Part shown: positions 12,501 through 36,200 of the stretch, piece after piece
Layout of the letters: every line of letters begins with the position of its first letter
Position numbering within the stretch: position 1 is the first letter of the stretch
Source: Plazaster borealis
Lineage: Eukaryota; Echinodermata; Asteroidea; Forcipulatida; Labidiasteridae
NCBI GenBank assembly: GCA_021014325.1
Contig: CM037472.1
Span: forward strand, 5,890,001 to 5,954,000
Length of the DNA: 64,000 bases
Reading direction: 5' to 3'
The notes under the pieces: generated by a model
What the model saw: the letters and a program-made list of their open reading frames with translations, nothing else
Told to the model about the DNA's origin: nothing
Databases searched by the model: none
Made by a program: the position numbers and the translations under genes

Positions 12501-13780
12501 CTATCTACTGCCAACATTTGGGCTAGATAGCTCGGTTGGTAGAGCACCAGCACGTTAATCCTCGGGTCGCAGGTTCAAGTCCCGCTCTAGTAAATTGTTC
12601 TTTGTTTACTTGGACATTATGATGTCTGAAACTCTCCCAGTTTGTTAATCTGTAAATGTTTTGATTTCAACCCTAACACTACCAAATATACAGCAAACTG
12701 CACCAAATGGTAAAAATTGTTGTATTTTGTCGCAATTAGCAGTCAACTCAAATGCCATACTCTGTTGCACTATGCCGCAGGGTTCTACATGGCCTTGGCA
12801 TGTCCATGTGTAATCCCAGTCTCGCAGCAAACTTCAACTTGGGGTTAAGAACCCCTGTAGGGCCATAGGGTTAAGAACCCATCTAGGGCCAACGCAGGGG
12901 TAAACCAGTTCACTTCAAAATGCAACTGAATCCTCTGTTGCATTTTGCTGAATTCACCAGGGTTCAAGGTTTTAGCCAGGATTTGGTTAAAAAGGTGTCA
13001 AAATTTGCTGGAAATTCAAAAACTGGGTGTCCAAATTGTTCATTTACAATACATTTACATGTATTTACATGTAAATGACAGATACAACAGGGTGTCAAAT
13101 TTAAAACATGATGTCCAAAAGACGCACAGACACCCCTCTGGCTATACACTATGCCACGGTTTTCATTTCAAATGTGTTGCATTTTTATGCATTTAGTAGG
13201 GTTCCTAGAAGTCACCTGATGGCCGGGTTAGGGTTAATGACAAAGTACAGTTTTTGTAATTATCAAGAAGAAATTGGTTAGTTTCAACCTGAAAGCTCAC
13301 CAATTGCAAGGCAGGTCGCTTCAGTTTAGCTCGGAAAATTAGAGATCAACACTCGATTTCACAAAGCACTAAGATTCATCTTAAGATGAGTTGTCAATTT
13401 AGCCAAAGTGATTTGTGTTGTGACATCATTACTTTGCTCATAGCAATTAAGATTGATACACATCGTAAGATCAATCTTAACTCTTTGTGAAATTGGCCCC
13501 TGTTACAGTTATAAGGATACCTGTACATTTTAAATATTTTTTAATGTCAACACTTTATACTAATTTGTTCCAGGATGAAGAGAAAAGTGTATGGTGATTT
13601 TAGAATCAGAGATTTCAAGAAAACTCAGGTAGTTAATGAGTCATTTTCCCCAGTTTTTACATAAAATATTTATTTTGCTAAAAGTAGCTTTGTGAAATCA
13701 GCCAATATTTCCCTTGATCTTTTCCTTGGTTCCCTCCTTCTCTACCCTTCAAGGAGGCAGAAACTGGTAACCAGAAATAA
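6333..13780 (+). CDS. DHRS7: Dehydrogenase/reductase SDR family member 7 (DHRS7), 8 coding exons
   Basis: Coding exons are 6333-6513, 7139-7221, 8094-8266, 9428-9667, 11283-11396, 12072-12253, 13574-13628 and 13754-13780, giving about 351 aa (vertebrate DHRS7 is about 340). Visible order: an N-terminal hydrophobic anchor (residues 5-45), the NAD(P)-binding TGASSGIG motif (about residue 71), NNAG (about 152), the catalytic Ser in NISS (about 205), YTASK with Tyr 218 and Lys 222, and CPGP after it. The C-terminal half (RCGFLIVVAIANNLSEVW) matches DHRS7 rather than other SDRs. Family knowledge: DHRS7 is an ER-membrane NADPH-dependent reductase acting on steroids, retinoids and other carbonyls. 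All introns are GT/AG and phases agree, except that exon 3 (173 bp) lacks one base, shifting the frame near 8230. The start is the first ATG before the anchor. The gene is tail-to-tail with PCNX4. The identification is strong; whether this allele is functional depends on the exon 3 base. Confidence 0.9.
7139..7221 (+). CDS. DHRS7: DHRS7 coding exon 2 (cofactor-binding motif)
   Basis: Encodes GKVAWVTGASSGIGEALCYE, the Rossmann-fold TGxxxGxG motif of classical SDRs. The acceptor CTGTAG precedes 7139. The first two bases complete a Ser codon begun by exon 1, and the exon ends in phase 0 at AAGAAG|GTACTT. Confidence 0.92.
7425..8020 (+). repeat. 44-bp minisatellite in DHRS7 intron 2
   Basis: About 13 tandem copies, unit containing CTTGACTTTACAGGATAAAA, TGGGTTATAGTCATAACCC and ATGCA. 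Each unit carries the small palindrome GGGTTAT...ATAACCC. Several copies have small deletions. It lies just upstream of the exon 3 acceptor. Confidence 0.9.
8094..8266 (+). CDS. DHRS7: DHRS7 coding exon 3, apparent 1-bp deletion
   Basis: Encodes GVKLILSARREKELVRVKER and onward to LPLDVLDYESHPG in one frame, then ALDHFHK in the next frame up to the donor at 8267. Both flanking introns are phase 0, so the exon should be a multiple of 3, but it is 173 bp. One missing base around 8228-8236 would give 58 codons and 24 residues between LPLD and IDIL, as in the vertebrate protein. It may be a sequencing or assembly error, a polymorphism or a real lesion. Confidence 0.88.
8358..8691 (+). mobile_element. 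TTAA-flanked element, family A (DHRS7 intron 3)
   Basis: Starts AGGGATTGTATACG and ends CGTATACAGACCCT, with TTAA on both sides. It is a copy of the roughly 330-400-bp family A found ten times in this window. Confidence 0.85.
9054..9184. repeat. Near-perfect 131-bp hairpin (fold-back) in DHRS7 intron 3
   Basis: Arms of about 60 bp (ATTTGGTTTGCGGTAACACC through GCCAGGTAGAGTTTG) around a 10-base loop near 9120, with almost no mismatch. It is probably a mobile fold-back element of recent origin. Confidence 0.9.
9428..9667 (+). CDS. DHRS7: DHRS7 coding exon 4 (catalytic core)
   Basis: Eighty codons, phase 0 at both ends, acceptor TTTTTAG, donor GTAAGT. Contains IDILVNNAGRSQRAL, the catalytic Ser segment HIVNISSVTG and the YTASK active-site Tyr and Lys. 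The GRSQR segment after NNAG is characteristic of DHRS7. Confidence 0.95.
9971..10285 (+). mobile_element. tRNA-derived SINE
   Basis: A tRNA-like head at 9977-10050 has an A-box-like TGGTTAGTGCG and B-box GGTTTGATTCC, then a body of about 230 bp containing TCTCCAGGCCCTCCAG. A 38-bp tandem duplication (AAATAGCTTTTAGTGTTGTC) follows at 10286-10361. Confidence 0.6.
10588..10740. repeat. Family E inverted repeat element
   Basis: GGGCTCAATTTCACA at one end and TTTGTGAAATCGGCTC at the other. Related copies lie at 13345-13502 and 18529-18675. All share GATTTGTATTGTGACATCA and TTTGCTTAGCAATTAAGAT. Confidence 0.65.
10785..11110 (+). mobile_element. tRNA-derived SINE, main family, full-length copy
   Basis: The head GTGTCGTGGCCGAGTGGATA and B-box GGGTTTGAATCCC look like tRNA-Leu/Ser. 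The body contains TTCGGATGGGACGTAAAGCC, a conserved word in deuterostome SINEs. Related copies are at 19730, 21300, 24160, 33790(-), 35863, 36410(-) and 37195(-). Confidence 0.75.
11283..11396 (+). CDS. DHRS7: DHRS7 coding exon 5
   Basis: Thirty-eight codons beginning GYFGALAFENK and containing TNVCPGPVVSNI, the conserved PG region after the SDR active site. Acceptor TTTTTTGCACAAGCAG, donor CAA|GTAAGT, phase 0 at both ends. Confidence 0.92.
11571..11850. repeat. Tandem pair of a GGTCCCCAGTTGG repeat
   Basis: GGTCCCCAGTTGGAAAGTGT occurs at about 11575 and 11728, each followed by TACAAAACCA and a GGAGGTCC segment. A diverged relative is at 62095-62300. It lies between DHRS7 exons 5 and 6. Confidence 0.55.
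12072..12253 (+). CDS. DHRS7: DHRS7 coding exon 6
   Basis: Encodes PKFKETLALAERNSNMMMSA and then RCGFLIVVAIANNLSEVWIC, ending in ITAW split across the donor (phase 2). The acceptor after ACCATCAG is the best phase-0 choice. An AG at 12047 would add eight residues and cannot be excluded. Confidence 0.85.
12395..12600. mobile_element. SINE tail plus head-to-head pair of tRNA-like heads
   Basis: 12395-12476 is a SINE tail ending in (ATT)n. 12478-12510 is a minus-strand D-arm (CTCTACCAACTGAGCTATCT), directly followed on the plus strand by TAGCTCGGTTGGTAGAGCA and B-box AGGTTCAAGTCCC (12524-12590). The anticodon arm does not pair, so this is a pseudo-tRNA. Confidence 0.55.
13345..13502. repeat. 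Family E element, second copy
   Basis: Ends CGATTTCACAAAGCACTAAG and CTTTGTGAAATTGGCCCC, with the shared inner word GATTTGTGTTGTGACATCA. It sits 71 bp upstream of DHRS7 exon 7. Confidence 0.65.
13574..13628 (+). CDS. DHRS7: DHRS7 coding exon 7
   Basis: The first G completes the Trp codon of exon 6; then MKRKVYGDFRIRDFKKTQ, matching the basic segment after the last hydrophobic helix of DHRS7. Acceptor TTGTTCCAG, donor CAG|GTAGTT, ends in phase 0. Confidence 0.82.
13754..13780 (+). CDS. DHRS7: DHRS7 terminal coding exon 8
   Basis: After a long pyrimidine tract (ending CTACCCTTCAAG) the phase-0 reading is EAETGNQK then TAA. Length and position fit the short C-terminal tail of the family. An alternative downstream exon (14012-14239) is also phase compatible, so the true end is less sure than the rest. 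Confidence 0.65.
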   Translation, partial: EAETGNQK

Positions 13781-13953
13781 CCTCTCAAAGGATAACCTAG
13801 ACCGAACATCTGACATCACACTTCGAGGCACGTGAATAACACCAGATAGCGGCCTTGAGCCAATGGAGGGATCCTGGTAGATGTACCTTTGACCTCGCAT
13901 TCCAGAACAGAGAGGATTCGTCATCACACGTGTACACGTTTTACATTGTGTAT

Positions 13954-13959
13954 AATAAA
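13954..13959 (+). terminator. Candidate polyadenylation signal for DHRS7
   Basis: An AATAAA hexamer lies 174 nt after the TAA stop of exon 8, a normal distance for a short 3' UTR. It is assigned by position only. Confidence 0.4.
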
Positions 13960-14011
13960 CAACATTACATACAAACATTTATGTACATGTACATGTACAT
14001 TACACACGCAG

Positions 14012-14239
14012 CATACAGCAGACAATCGAAAAGTTCATGCAGATGGTGCAGCTGAAAAGCACGTCACTTCGGAGCAAACCAATCATAACGCAGATATGAC
14101 GCAGACAGGGGACCAGTCTAAGGATAACCCTGCAAGCATAAACTACTCTGGACCAGCCAGCCTGGTACCACAGAGCAATGATCATTCACCCGGAGTCTGT
14201 ACGAGTTTCTTTGACCATTACAAGGTACATGAACAAAAA
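14012..14239 (+). CDS. Possible alternative 3' exon of DHRS7
   Basis: An open stretch of 76 codons bounded by an acceptor (CACACGCAG) and a strong donor (AAA|GTAAGT), phase 0 at both sides, so it could follow exon 7 of DHRS7 in place of exon 8. The peptide is hydrophilic (starts HTADNRKVHADGAAEK; contains TGDQSKDNP) and I do not recognise it. It could equally be chance-open 3'-flanking sequence. Confidence 0.3.
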
Positions 14240-14999
14240 GTAAGTTGCAATATTTTTCAATGTATCCAAATTTGTGCTGCTTCGTTTTGAAGATTTGATG
14301 AGCCAAATACAAACAAAGCTTTCATATAAAGCTTTCATAAAAAATATTTGTAAAAAAGACTCTACTCTGTATAAATTTGAAGTCATGAAGATTGAATGTG
14401 AAAACAGCATTTCACTGTAAAGAATCAAAATAATGTTCAACTTGCCCTGATTGCCCATTAAAGATGGTTGAAATTTGAAATTTCACAAACTTGAAGAAAT
14501 TCATAAGGCTTAATTTTATCCCTTGCGATTTGTATCAGTTTGTATCAAGAAGTGTATCATGCTCTATACACTTATGTACCTTTCCAATGCTTTACAGGGG
14601 GGGGGGGGAGTGGGTCAAAGTTCAACAACCTGTATCTCCCAAACCACATCATAAAGAACACTCAAATTTGAGGAGTTTCTTTTTTAGTTGTGTTGATTTG
14701 ACACAGAATTACCCACATCACAATTGACAAATGTGCAAATGTAGACGTACCTTTCAGTATTTAATATTTACAATCAAACTAACATAAATATACTTTTGTA
14801 CGTAAAGAGAAAAGAAATATGTACATAATCACAACACATGAATGAATCGGACTTTTGTAAACAAAAGTGCTTTTGATACGGTATTCTCTCTTCTCCTCTC
14901 ATGGTCTTCAAGACCAGAATCAAAATGAGAAAACAATTCCCGAATCCTGACACAGCCACAGTTTAACATGCATGTTTCTACTTGAACAATTAAACTTAA

Positions 15000-15374
15000 A
15001 GGGATTGTATACGTTTGGTAATTGGAACCCACTGTTTGTTTCAATCCTATATAGTTGTAGATGTATACCGTAAAACTAACCTGTGAAAATTTCATTTCAA
15101 AAGGTGGTAGCTTTTTTGAAATATTGCTGAAAATCTGAGCGGTTATGTCCACGCAGGAAGAATAATCTGTATTTGGAATACACAATCTGAGAAATGTTAC
15201 TGCAGTAACGCATCTAAGATTCAAATTTTTGGAGGATAAAAAGTGATATCTTTTTCCATAACCGCAGTACTTCGAAGTTTCAAGTTTCTCAGAATGCATT
15301 ATACTATCCAAAGCTGCTGTACCAAGTAAGTTTGTGATGCCATTAATTTTCTTTACCAAACGTATACAGACCCT
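15000..15374 (+). mobile_element. TTAA-flanked element, family A (between DHRS7 and PCNX4)
   Basis: TTAA, AGGGATTGTATACG at the left, CGTATACAGACCCT, TTAA at the right. A near-complete copy. Confidence 0.85.
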
Positions 15375-15378
15375 TTAA

Positions 15379-16860
15379 GAAGACATGTAGCGGAATATTT
15401 ATTAAATACACACAAGTCCGGTCATGAGTTTACTGGCCCAACACTAAAACCACTGGCCTCAGACTTGCGGTCCAGTGTAAAATTCGAGCCCTGCATAATC
15501 AAATAGCAGTTTCCTAATGACCACACAATGAATCTGCCGTTGTAACATGTGTGAAGAAAATTGTCCACATTTTGAGCAATTTCAAACAAAGAGTAGGCAG
15601 TACTAATGAAATGAACTAATGAAATGAGTTGAAACTTGTCATATATTCATGACTAAGATTAAATTAATGGAACAGTGAATATCTTTTTTATTATATGGTT
15701 TTAGTGTTTTCTACAAATGTAAACGATAAAGCTTTTTGTTGTGAAGGTTGAGAAAGAACTAGGGCAAATGTGTTACTAAATGTACATTTCTCAGGGCTCC
15801 TCCAGAGGTGAAATAATTGTAAGTTGTAAGTAGTATAATTTTAGTATTTATACAAAAATAAATTTTAAATTGTTAAAATTGAATGTGAAAGATCACTAGG
15901 TAAAAACTTTTTACTAGCAACATATATCCTGAGAAATATATTTCTATTGTATTCAAAATTGCCTAGCCAGGCGCAGGCACACATTACAGATATTACCAGG
16001 TTAGCATTGCCATTAGCTTTCAACTATGGGAAGCTGGCAGAAAGCCGTCAGCAATTAAGTGCTCAGAGTTTCTTTTGTATTTTTTTTTTTTTTTTTTAAA
16101 CATTGAGCAGGAAAATTTGATCCTGTGAAATAAAATTCATCATTCCATGTTCAAAATTTAAATACAGTCCAGGAATGGAAAAGATAACCAAAGAATAATC
16201 TAATCAATATAAATAGTTTATGTATGGATTTCTCTTAAAGACGTCTCCAAGGTAAAATGCAGTTTTTAGATCCACTCATTAACCAATGGATAGAGTCATT
16301 ATGAAAATGAGGGGAAAAATTCAAGTCTCTACCTCAGGTTAAAACCGTGTTAAATACCACTGTCTTTGATACCCTGAAAGTGCAACTTTTGTCAAAATTC
16401 AAAAACCGTTCGATGACGCCACATTTAAAATATATGTTCTGTACTTTTTTGTACAGAGAATGTATAGTTCATTCCTAAATTGTGATCGATAATCAATAAA
16501 AACGGCATTGAATTTGACCTTTTGACTTGCGCAAAACTACTCTTTGTAATGTACATACCCATTTTCCCCCCATGCACAGCGTATCAGGCAGATACGCGCG
16601 ATTTGCGTGCCGATACGCGCAAATTTTGATCGATACGCAAAAACAAATAATGATACTTAAAATAGTTTCACAAAAAATATAAAAAACATCAAAAGAAACC
16701 CATATAGAATGCTCCAGATTGCACAGTAGGGTTTTTAATACCAAGATAAACACCAAGTAGAAAACATTCCGAAGACCTTGTTTCAATTCAGCGTGCTTCG
16801 GCCAAACATCAAACAATTTGGATCCAAAATGCCCCACAGTTTTGGAAAAACCTGGGGAGA
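15379..16860. other. Gene-free AT-rich stretch
   Basis: No exon or recognised repeat except a poly-T run at 16079-16097 and a GATACGCG-rich patch at 16585-16640. It must contain the PCNX4 3' UTR near its right end. I found no clear minus-strand AATAAA close to the stop. Confidence 0.3.
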
Positions 16861-17096
16861 ACCCTGGATGCATAGATTTAGTCACTGGGATTGGACACCC
16901 TACTGGTGGGTCTGCTTGCTGCCTGGATCTGTTTCAGCTGCTGTAGCCAGGAGTTGTTTCAGTTACTGGGCCATACACTAATCATTGAGCCCTAACCAAA
17001 GCAAAAACACACCCCTACACAATTTTGTGTAAGACACATGTAGTTGGGATGCATGTATGATTGCTCTTTAATCAGAGAGGGCCTTGCATCACCTAA

Positions 17097-30864
<13,768 letters not shown>

Positions 30865-33201
30865 GATTCAATCCCTTCTGCGGATGCCTTGTAAAGTGGA
30901 GTCTATTTTACTATAGGTCACTGATTGTACACAGACATCAATAAACTGATACTCTCAAGTCCCCTGTACAATGAACAAAAACAAAAGTAGTACAACATAC
31001 ACATTCAATGTAATTCTAGAAGTGTGAGGTTCTCATATTACAAATGTATTTTTTTTAAATTTTTTTTTTTAAAGGTCTTATTTATCCTTTGTTCTACTTG
31101 TATGTATTTGTTTTTGACACTGGCCGAATAAATAATAATAATAATAATAATAATAATAGTATGTACCTAGGTAGATGCTCAGTAGCTGCAATTTGGACAG
31201 TGCATTTTACAAAATATCAAACCCCCACAAAAACAAGAGAAGTCAGTTGTCACATGAATGATGAATCATTTTGTAGTCAGTAAGTAACAGTATTTGCATG
31301 AAACAGACAGCATAAGCATAATGAGCCATGTTTTTAAGACAGCAGCCAGTGTCAGGAGTCAACTAAAAAGAGATGATAGTTGTTTATAATCAAGTTTGAA
31401 TGTTTGATTTTTTGTTTATTGGCCTAGTTCGGAGGACAATCAATGACGTTTTGTTACTAGCCTAATACCAGTTACAGTTATACGTTTTTACTATTTAGAT
31501 TAGAATTAGATCTTGATTTTGGCCAAATTGTGTTTTTCTACAATCGGCAATATCACTGTACAATACATTAAACCCTACCTTAGAGGACCAACCCCACACC
31601 AAGCTGTATAATATAAAGTAAATCTAGATTGAAGTGAAATTTATTTCATGTTTGTCGGAAATACACGAAATAACCGTATGCTATTGTAGTATTGACATAG
31701 GCGTCTGTATCCAAGTTACGATAAACATTATTTGCCAAGGCAAGGCAAGACTGATGACACAAAACACAATAAAAACTATGAACAGTACTGTCCAATAATG
31801 GCATATCACACTATTCCACGTAATTTCAATTTATTCTAAATAAGTTGACTTGTAGTCCCTTTATTGACTGACCTCATCCATGCCTCATCCAACACCAAAA
31901 GTCTTCAATAAATGATTTCTTAGCTGACCTGTCATCGATTGTCAGGCTGCGGTCGGTCGACGGCCGGACGGTCTGCGGTGATCATATTTCTATTGGAATG
32001 TTGTCAACAGAGGGCGATATTTATGAAACACCTGCAGCTTTTGTCTGTGGCTCACTGCCTGCTCTCTGCGGTCGCAATGTTAAAAAGAAATTTTCTTCGG
32101 GAGTCTTGCAACAGACAACTGACGTCCTAAATGTTCAATTTTAAGTGAGTGTGCCGAAACTGTTTAAAAGCTTCTACAACTATTTTAGTATTATAAAAAT
32201 TGTGTTTGTTAATAGATGATCTTCCCGTGAAGCTTGGGACTCGGCAAACTTCCACAAGTTTTGTTTGTTTGTTTGTTTGTTGTTGTCGTGTGTTTTTTCT
32301 CTCTCGGAAAGGGGAATCTTGTGAAGCATCAACTAGGACAAGAGGGTAACTTAAAAGTAAAGGTCTAATTCAATAGAAAATCGTATAATGAAAAAGAATA
32401 AAGTGAGAGAAGAATTTTAATTCACATTTTCTTTTGAACAGTGTGGGAACACGAGCAGTGACAAAAATCCGTTGATGTACGTGGGGAGGATATAGAAAAC
32501 GACCTCACAGTCAATGTCTTTGGAACAGAACAGAAGATGGTATTAAATTGCAAAAAATCCACGGTGAACTCAAGTAAGTACGACGCCGATAGCCTCGGCT
32601 TAATGTGTTGTTTTTTATTATAAGAAAAGGGGTGAAAGTAATTACAACCACCTTTCTCTATGGTGAACCATGTGTGGTCTTAATCCTCCATGGGTGAACT
32701 GACTGTAGTCATGGCCATGCTCGGTGCATGAGATTGATGTTGTGTTCCTCGGGTTCCAACTTATTACAGCGATTCAAAACAACACAAACTGTAATAATAG
32801 CACACAGATTTTGGTTTTGAGAATGAGAAAAACAAATTACATTTTGAAAAATTAAAATATTTGTAATGTTTTTAAGACTTAAGTTGTCCAATTTGTATCA
32901 TATTGTTTGGCCGCTTGTCATCTCATACATTACGGATCAAGATGTAAATTAGATTTTAAAATATTTCTTGTTACGCGGTTTCTTTGTTACCATTTTAAAA
33001 CAAAAGCTGTCAAAATAATAAAGTTTGACCACTTTTGACTAAAAGAAAGCATATGAAAATTCAGTGTAAAGCAGCAACTTCGTCCCCGCCGCGCGCCGTG
33101 TCGTTCCCACCGGTCACTTTCAATGTATAAGCTGCTGGGGGTATACCGGTTGGCGCGTTGTGTTTGTGCGCTCATGGAAAGGAGGTTGACTTCAATCTTG
33201 C
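30865..33201. promoter_or_regulatory. Divergent intergenic region PCNX4 / COX16
   Basis: No coding exon is seen. It should hold the promoters of both flanking genes. Landmarks are an (AAT)n run at about 31130-31160, a GC-rich patch at 31945-31985, a (GTTT)n run at 32262-32281, a possible splice donor CTCAAG|TAAGTAC near 32572, and a CpG-rich patch at 33075-33115 just before COX16. No TATA box stands out. Confidence 0.4.
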
Positions 33202-33212
33202 AAGATGGCGGC
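33202..33212 (+). promoter_or_regulatory. YY1-like motif over the COX16 start codon
   Basis: AAGATGGCGGC is an exact match to the classic YY1 consensus, and its ATG is the COX16 start codon. YY1 motifs near the 5' end are known in nuclear genes for mitochondrial proteins. Binding in this species is inferred. Confidence 0.45.
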
Positions 33213-33279
33213 GTCCATGGAGAAATTCTTGGCTGCCGTTAGGAAAAACAAATTCCTAAGATTTGGACTTCCCATGCTG
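33205..33279 (+). CDS. COX16: COX16 exon 1
   Basis: Twenty-five codons, MAASMEKFLAAVRKNKFLRF then GLPML; donor CTG|GTAAAT, phase 0. The start codon is embedded in AAGATGGCGGC, a YY1-type motif. A second in-frame ATG four codons on could also be used. Confidence 0.92.
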
Positions 33280-36200
33280 GTAAATCAATTTATTTCTATT
33301 ATATCATTAATAATTAAATGTTATTAAAAGTATTTTAACAGGCAAACGTGTAATGATGTACGTAAATGACATTGACTGATGTCAAAATAGTTTACTTTAA
33401 AAAAATAAATTAAGTGCTGAATGAATGATATGATAATCATGACTTATTAATTATGTCATGAGCATGATGTGATCGGATATAGATAGTTGTTTTTAGATTA
33501 GTGTAGGAAAATAGGGAGTAACTATAGAATGCAGGGCCACTTGGTGTGTGGACTATATTTCCCTTTGTTAAACAATCCCTCTTCACCACCAGTGTGTTCT
33601 TATAATTATATCATGTATATACAGCTCTGAAGTGGCCCTGCATTCTATAGTTGAGCTGAAAATAGGCCTAGCTGTGTAACGTAGTCAAATTAAGGAAGGC
33701 CACCATCATTACCAAAAGCAATATCTCATTTGAGTAAATAAGATACTATTTATTTTGTTTCATTATGAATGAAAAAAACATCCAACTCCTTCCCTTAGCG
33801 ATGTACTGGGTTCTTTTACAATCCATGCAATACACAGCACACGGGACATACAGCTTCACGTCCGTCTCCAATCCAAAGGAAAGGCATTAATGGTTAGGTG
33901 TCTTGCTTAAGGACACAAGTGTCAAGACCGGGACTTGAACCCTCACACTGTTGATCAGATACACCAGAGCTTGAGTCTAGTGTGCTTGACACTACTTCCT
34001 TCAAAAGAGACAAGTACTTGCCACTTAGGAAACCATAAAAAGTACCTAATAATTTTTGTTAAGTGCATTGCGTCAATTCCAACATAATTTATTACTTTGT
34101 TTATTATAGGTTCTTGTTGTTGGAGGGTCATTTGGATTGAAGGAATTCAGAACATTGCGCTATGATATTATCGACAGAAGAAAAACAGTAAGTCAATATA
34201 TAATAACAAAAAAATGATGTGTTTCTGTGTGACAAAGTATAGCCAGAATTAAGAGACAGGGTGTCCAATATATATATGGCTTCCAAATTGCTTATTTACC
34301 ATACTTTAACATGCAAATGATTGAAACAGTAGGGTACTCAAAAAGATATACATGCATGTAGACCACAGTTTATGCATTGATTTTTCAGTATTTAGAGACC
34401 ATTCGGAGTAATCAATATTTAGAAATGTCGATCTATTTTTGAATTAGTTTTGACCCAGCCACCCACCCCAAGTTTTGATTTAGATATTGACAGACTATTT
34501 AACATACCCTATACACTGAAGAACAAAGTAATGCCTCAAATGAAGCAGATATTTTAGATCAATGCCCCCCCCCCCAGCTCAGGAGTTTTTAATGACTCTT
34601 CCTGGATTCCAGCATGCAACTTTGTAGTAGTTGAGGATTTTTTTCCCATCTGGCATCTTGCACGGAGGTCGGCTATCGCAACAAGGTTGACCAATAATAA
34701 TAGACTAGCACAAACATAACAAGACATGACAGACGATCTGGAAGTTGCTGCTAGAATATTTTTTCCCTAAAAAAATATTGTTTTCTCTTATTTTTATTGT
34801 AAACTAATTTTCGATTTTCAGTTATTTCTTTTGACCCACCCACCCACCCACAATTGATTATCCTGAATGGCCCCTTAATTGTAAAGGTTAACATTTTGAT
34901 TGATGTATTAATTGCAAAGGGGATAACAATTTTGATTTAGGTTTTACCCTTACACCAGTGTGTAAACATTCAAAAAGTCAAACCTTCAAAATTATTTTCA
35001 TAGGTTGATCCAGAAACAGAGGAAAGAATGAACTCTAGAAAGAAGAAAGAAAAGGTCACGGTCGAAGGAGAATTTAAGGTTGGTCGTTATTAACTTGTAC
35101 AGTGTTGCCCTTAAAGGCACTGTACACGTTCGGTAATTGTCAAAGACCAGTATTCTCACTTGGTGTATCCCAACATAATATGCATAAAATAACAAGCCTG
35201 TGAAAATTTGGGCTCAATTGGTCATCGAAGTTGCAAGAAAATGATGAAAGAAAAAATACCTTGTTGTACAAATTTGTGTGCTTTCAGATAGGAATAAAAA
35301 CTTCTTGCAAGAAGTTTTTATTATTTTAGTGAGAAATTACCTCTTTCTCAAAAACTACATTACTTCAGAGGGAGTCGTTTCCTACAATGTTTTATACTAT
35401 CAACAGCTCTCCGTTGCTTGTTACCAAGTAAGTTTTTATGCTAATATTTGTTTTGAGTCATGACCAAACGTGTACGATACCTTTAACATTGGTCTGTGGC
35501 CAAATGCTAGTTGAAACGCCTGAGGACTAGTCAAACTTCTAGTCCGTCTGGCTAGTTTGATGCTTCCCACCACCACTGCATGTAAACTACTGATTGTTCA
35601 TAATGCTTCAAGTTATAAGTCCCTTACTAATGACAATGTTGGAAGGTAACCTTAATATAAAATATGGACCAGTAAAAAAGCTGGCATACCAGTGAAATGA
35701 CAATCTAACTGGTTCCACTAGCTAGTCAATGAAAAAGTTAACGGCAAACCCTGCAAGTACACAAGCAAAGCCATTTGCAAGTTAGATTTGAATACTGTCT
35801 TATACAATAGCTTGCTTAGTCACAAGGTATCGCTGAAATTTGAATTCTTTAGACTATAGCGTGTCGTGGCCGAGCGGTTTAGAACATCAGACTCAAGTTC
35901 TGGAGGCTGAGTCATCAGGGCGTGGGTTCGAACCCTGGTCATGGCACTTGTGTCATTGAGCAATACACTTAACTTCAAATACTTCTCTTCACCCAGGGGG
36001 TAAATGGGTACCTGTGAGGGCTGAGATGGTTCATGTGATTGATGTGATTAGCTTGGTGCGCTACATATTTGGCAGCACAGGCTGTATACTCCCAAGGGAG
36101 CTGAGATGGTTTAAGGAATGAAATAAATGGCCCAGTGATCAGGGGTAATAATGTTGGAGCACCATGAGCGTCACTGAGTGACGGATTTGAGCGCTATATA

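Noticed and set aside
12524..12600. Possible functional tRNA gene
   Set aside because: A- and B-boxes are present but the anticodon arm and acceptor stem do not pair, and related sequences elsewhere have SINE bodies.
14829..15359. 176-codon minus-strand open frame
   Set aside because: It lies almost wholly within a family A mobile element and matches the translation of other copies, so it is not a gene.
16493..16885. 130-codon minus-strand open frame downstream of PCNX4
   Set aside because: No similarity to any family I know. It is probably 3' flanking sequence, although its right end overlaps the possible PCNX4 duplicate.
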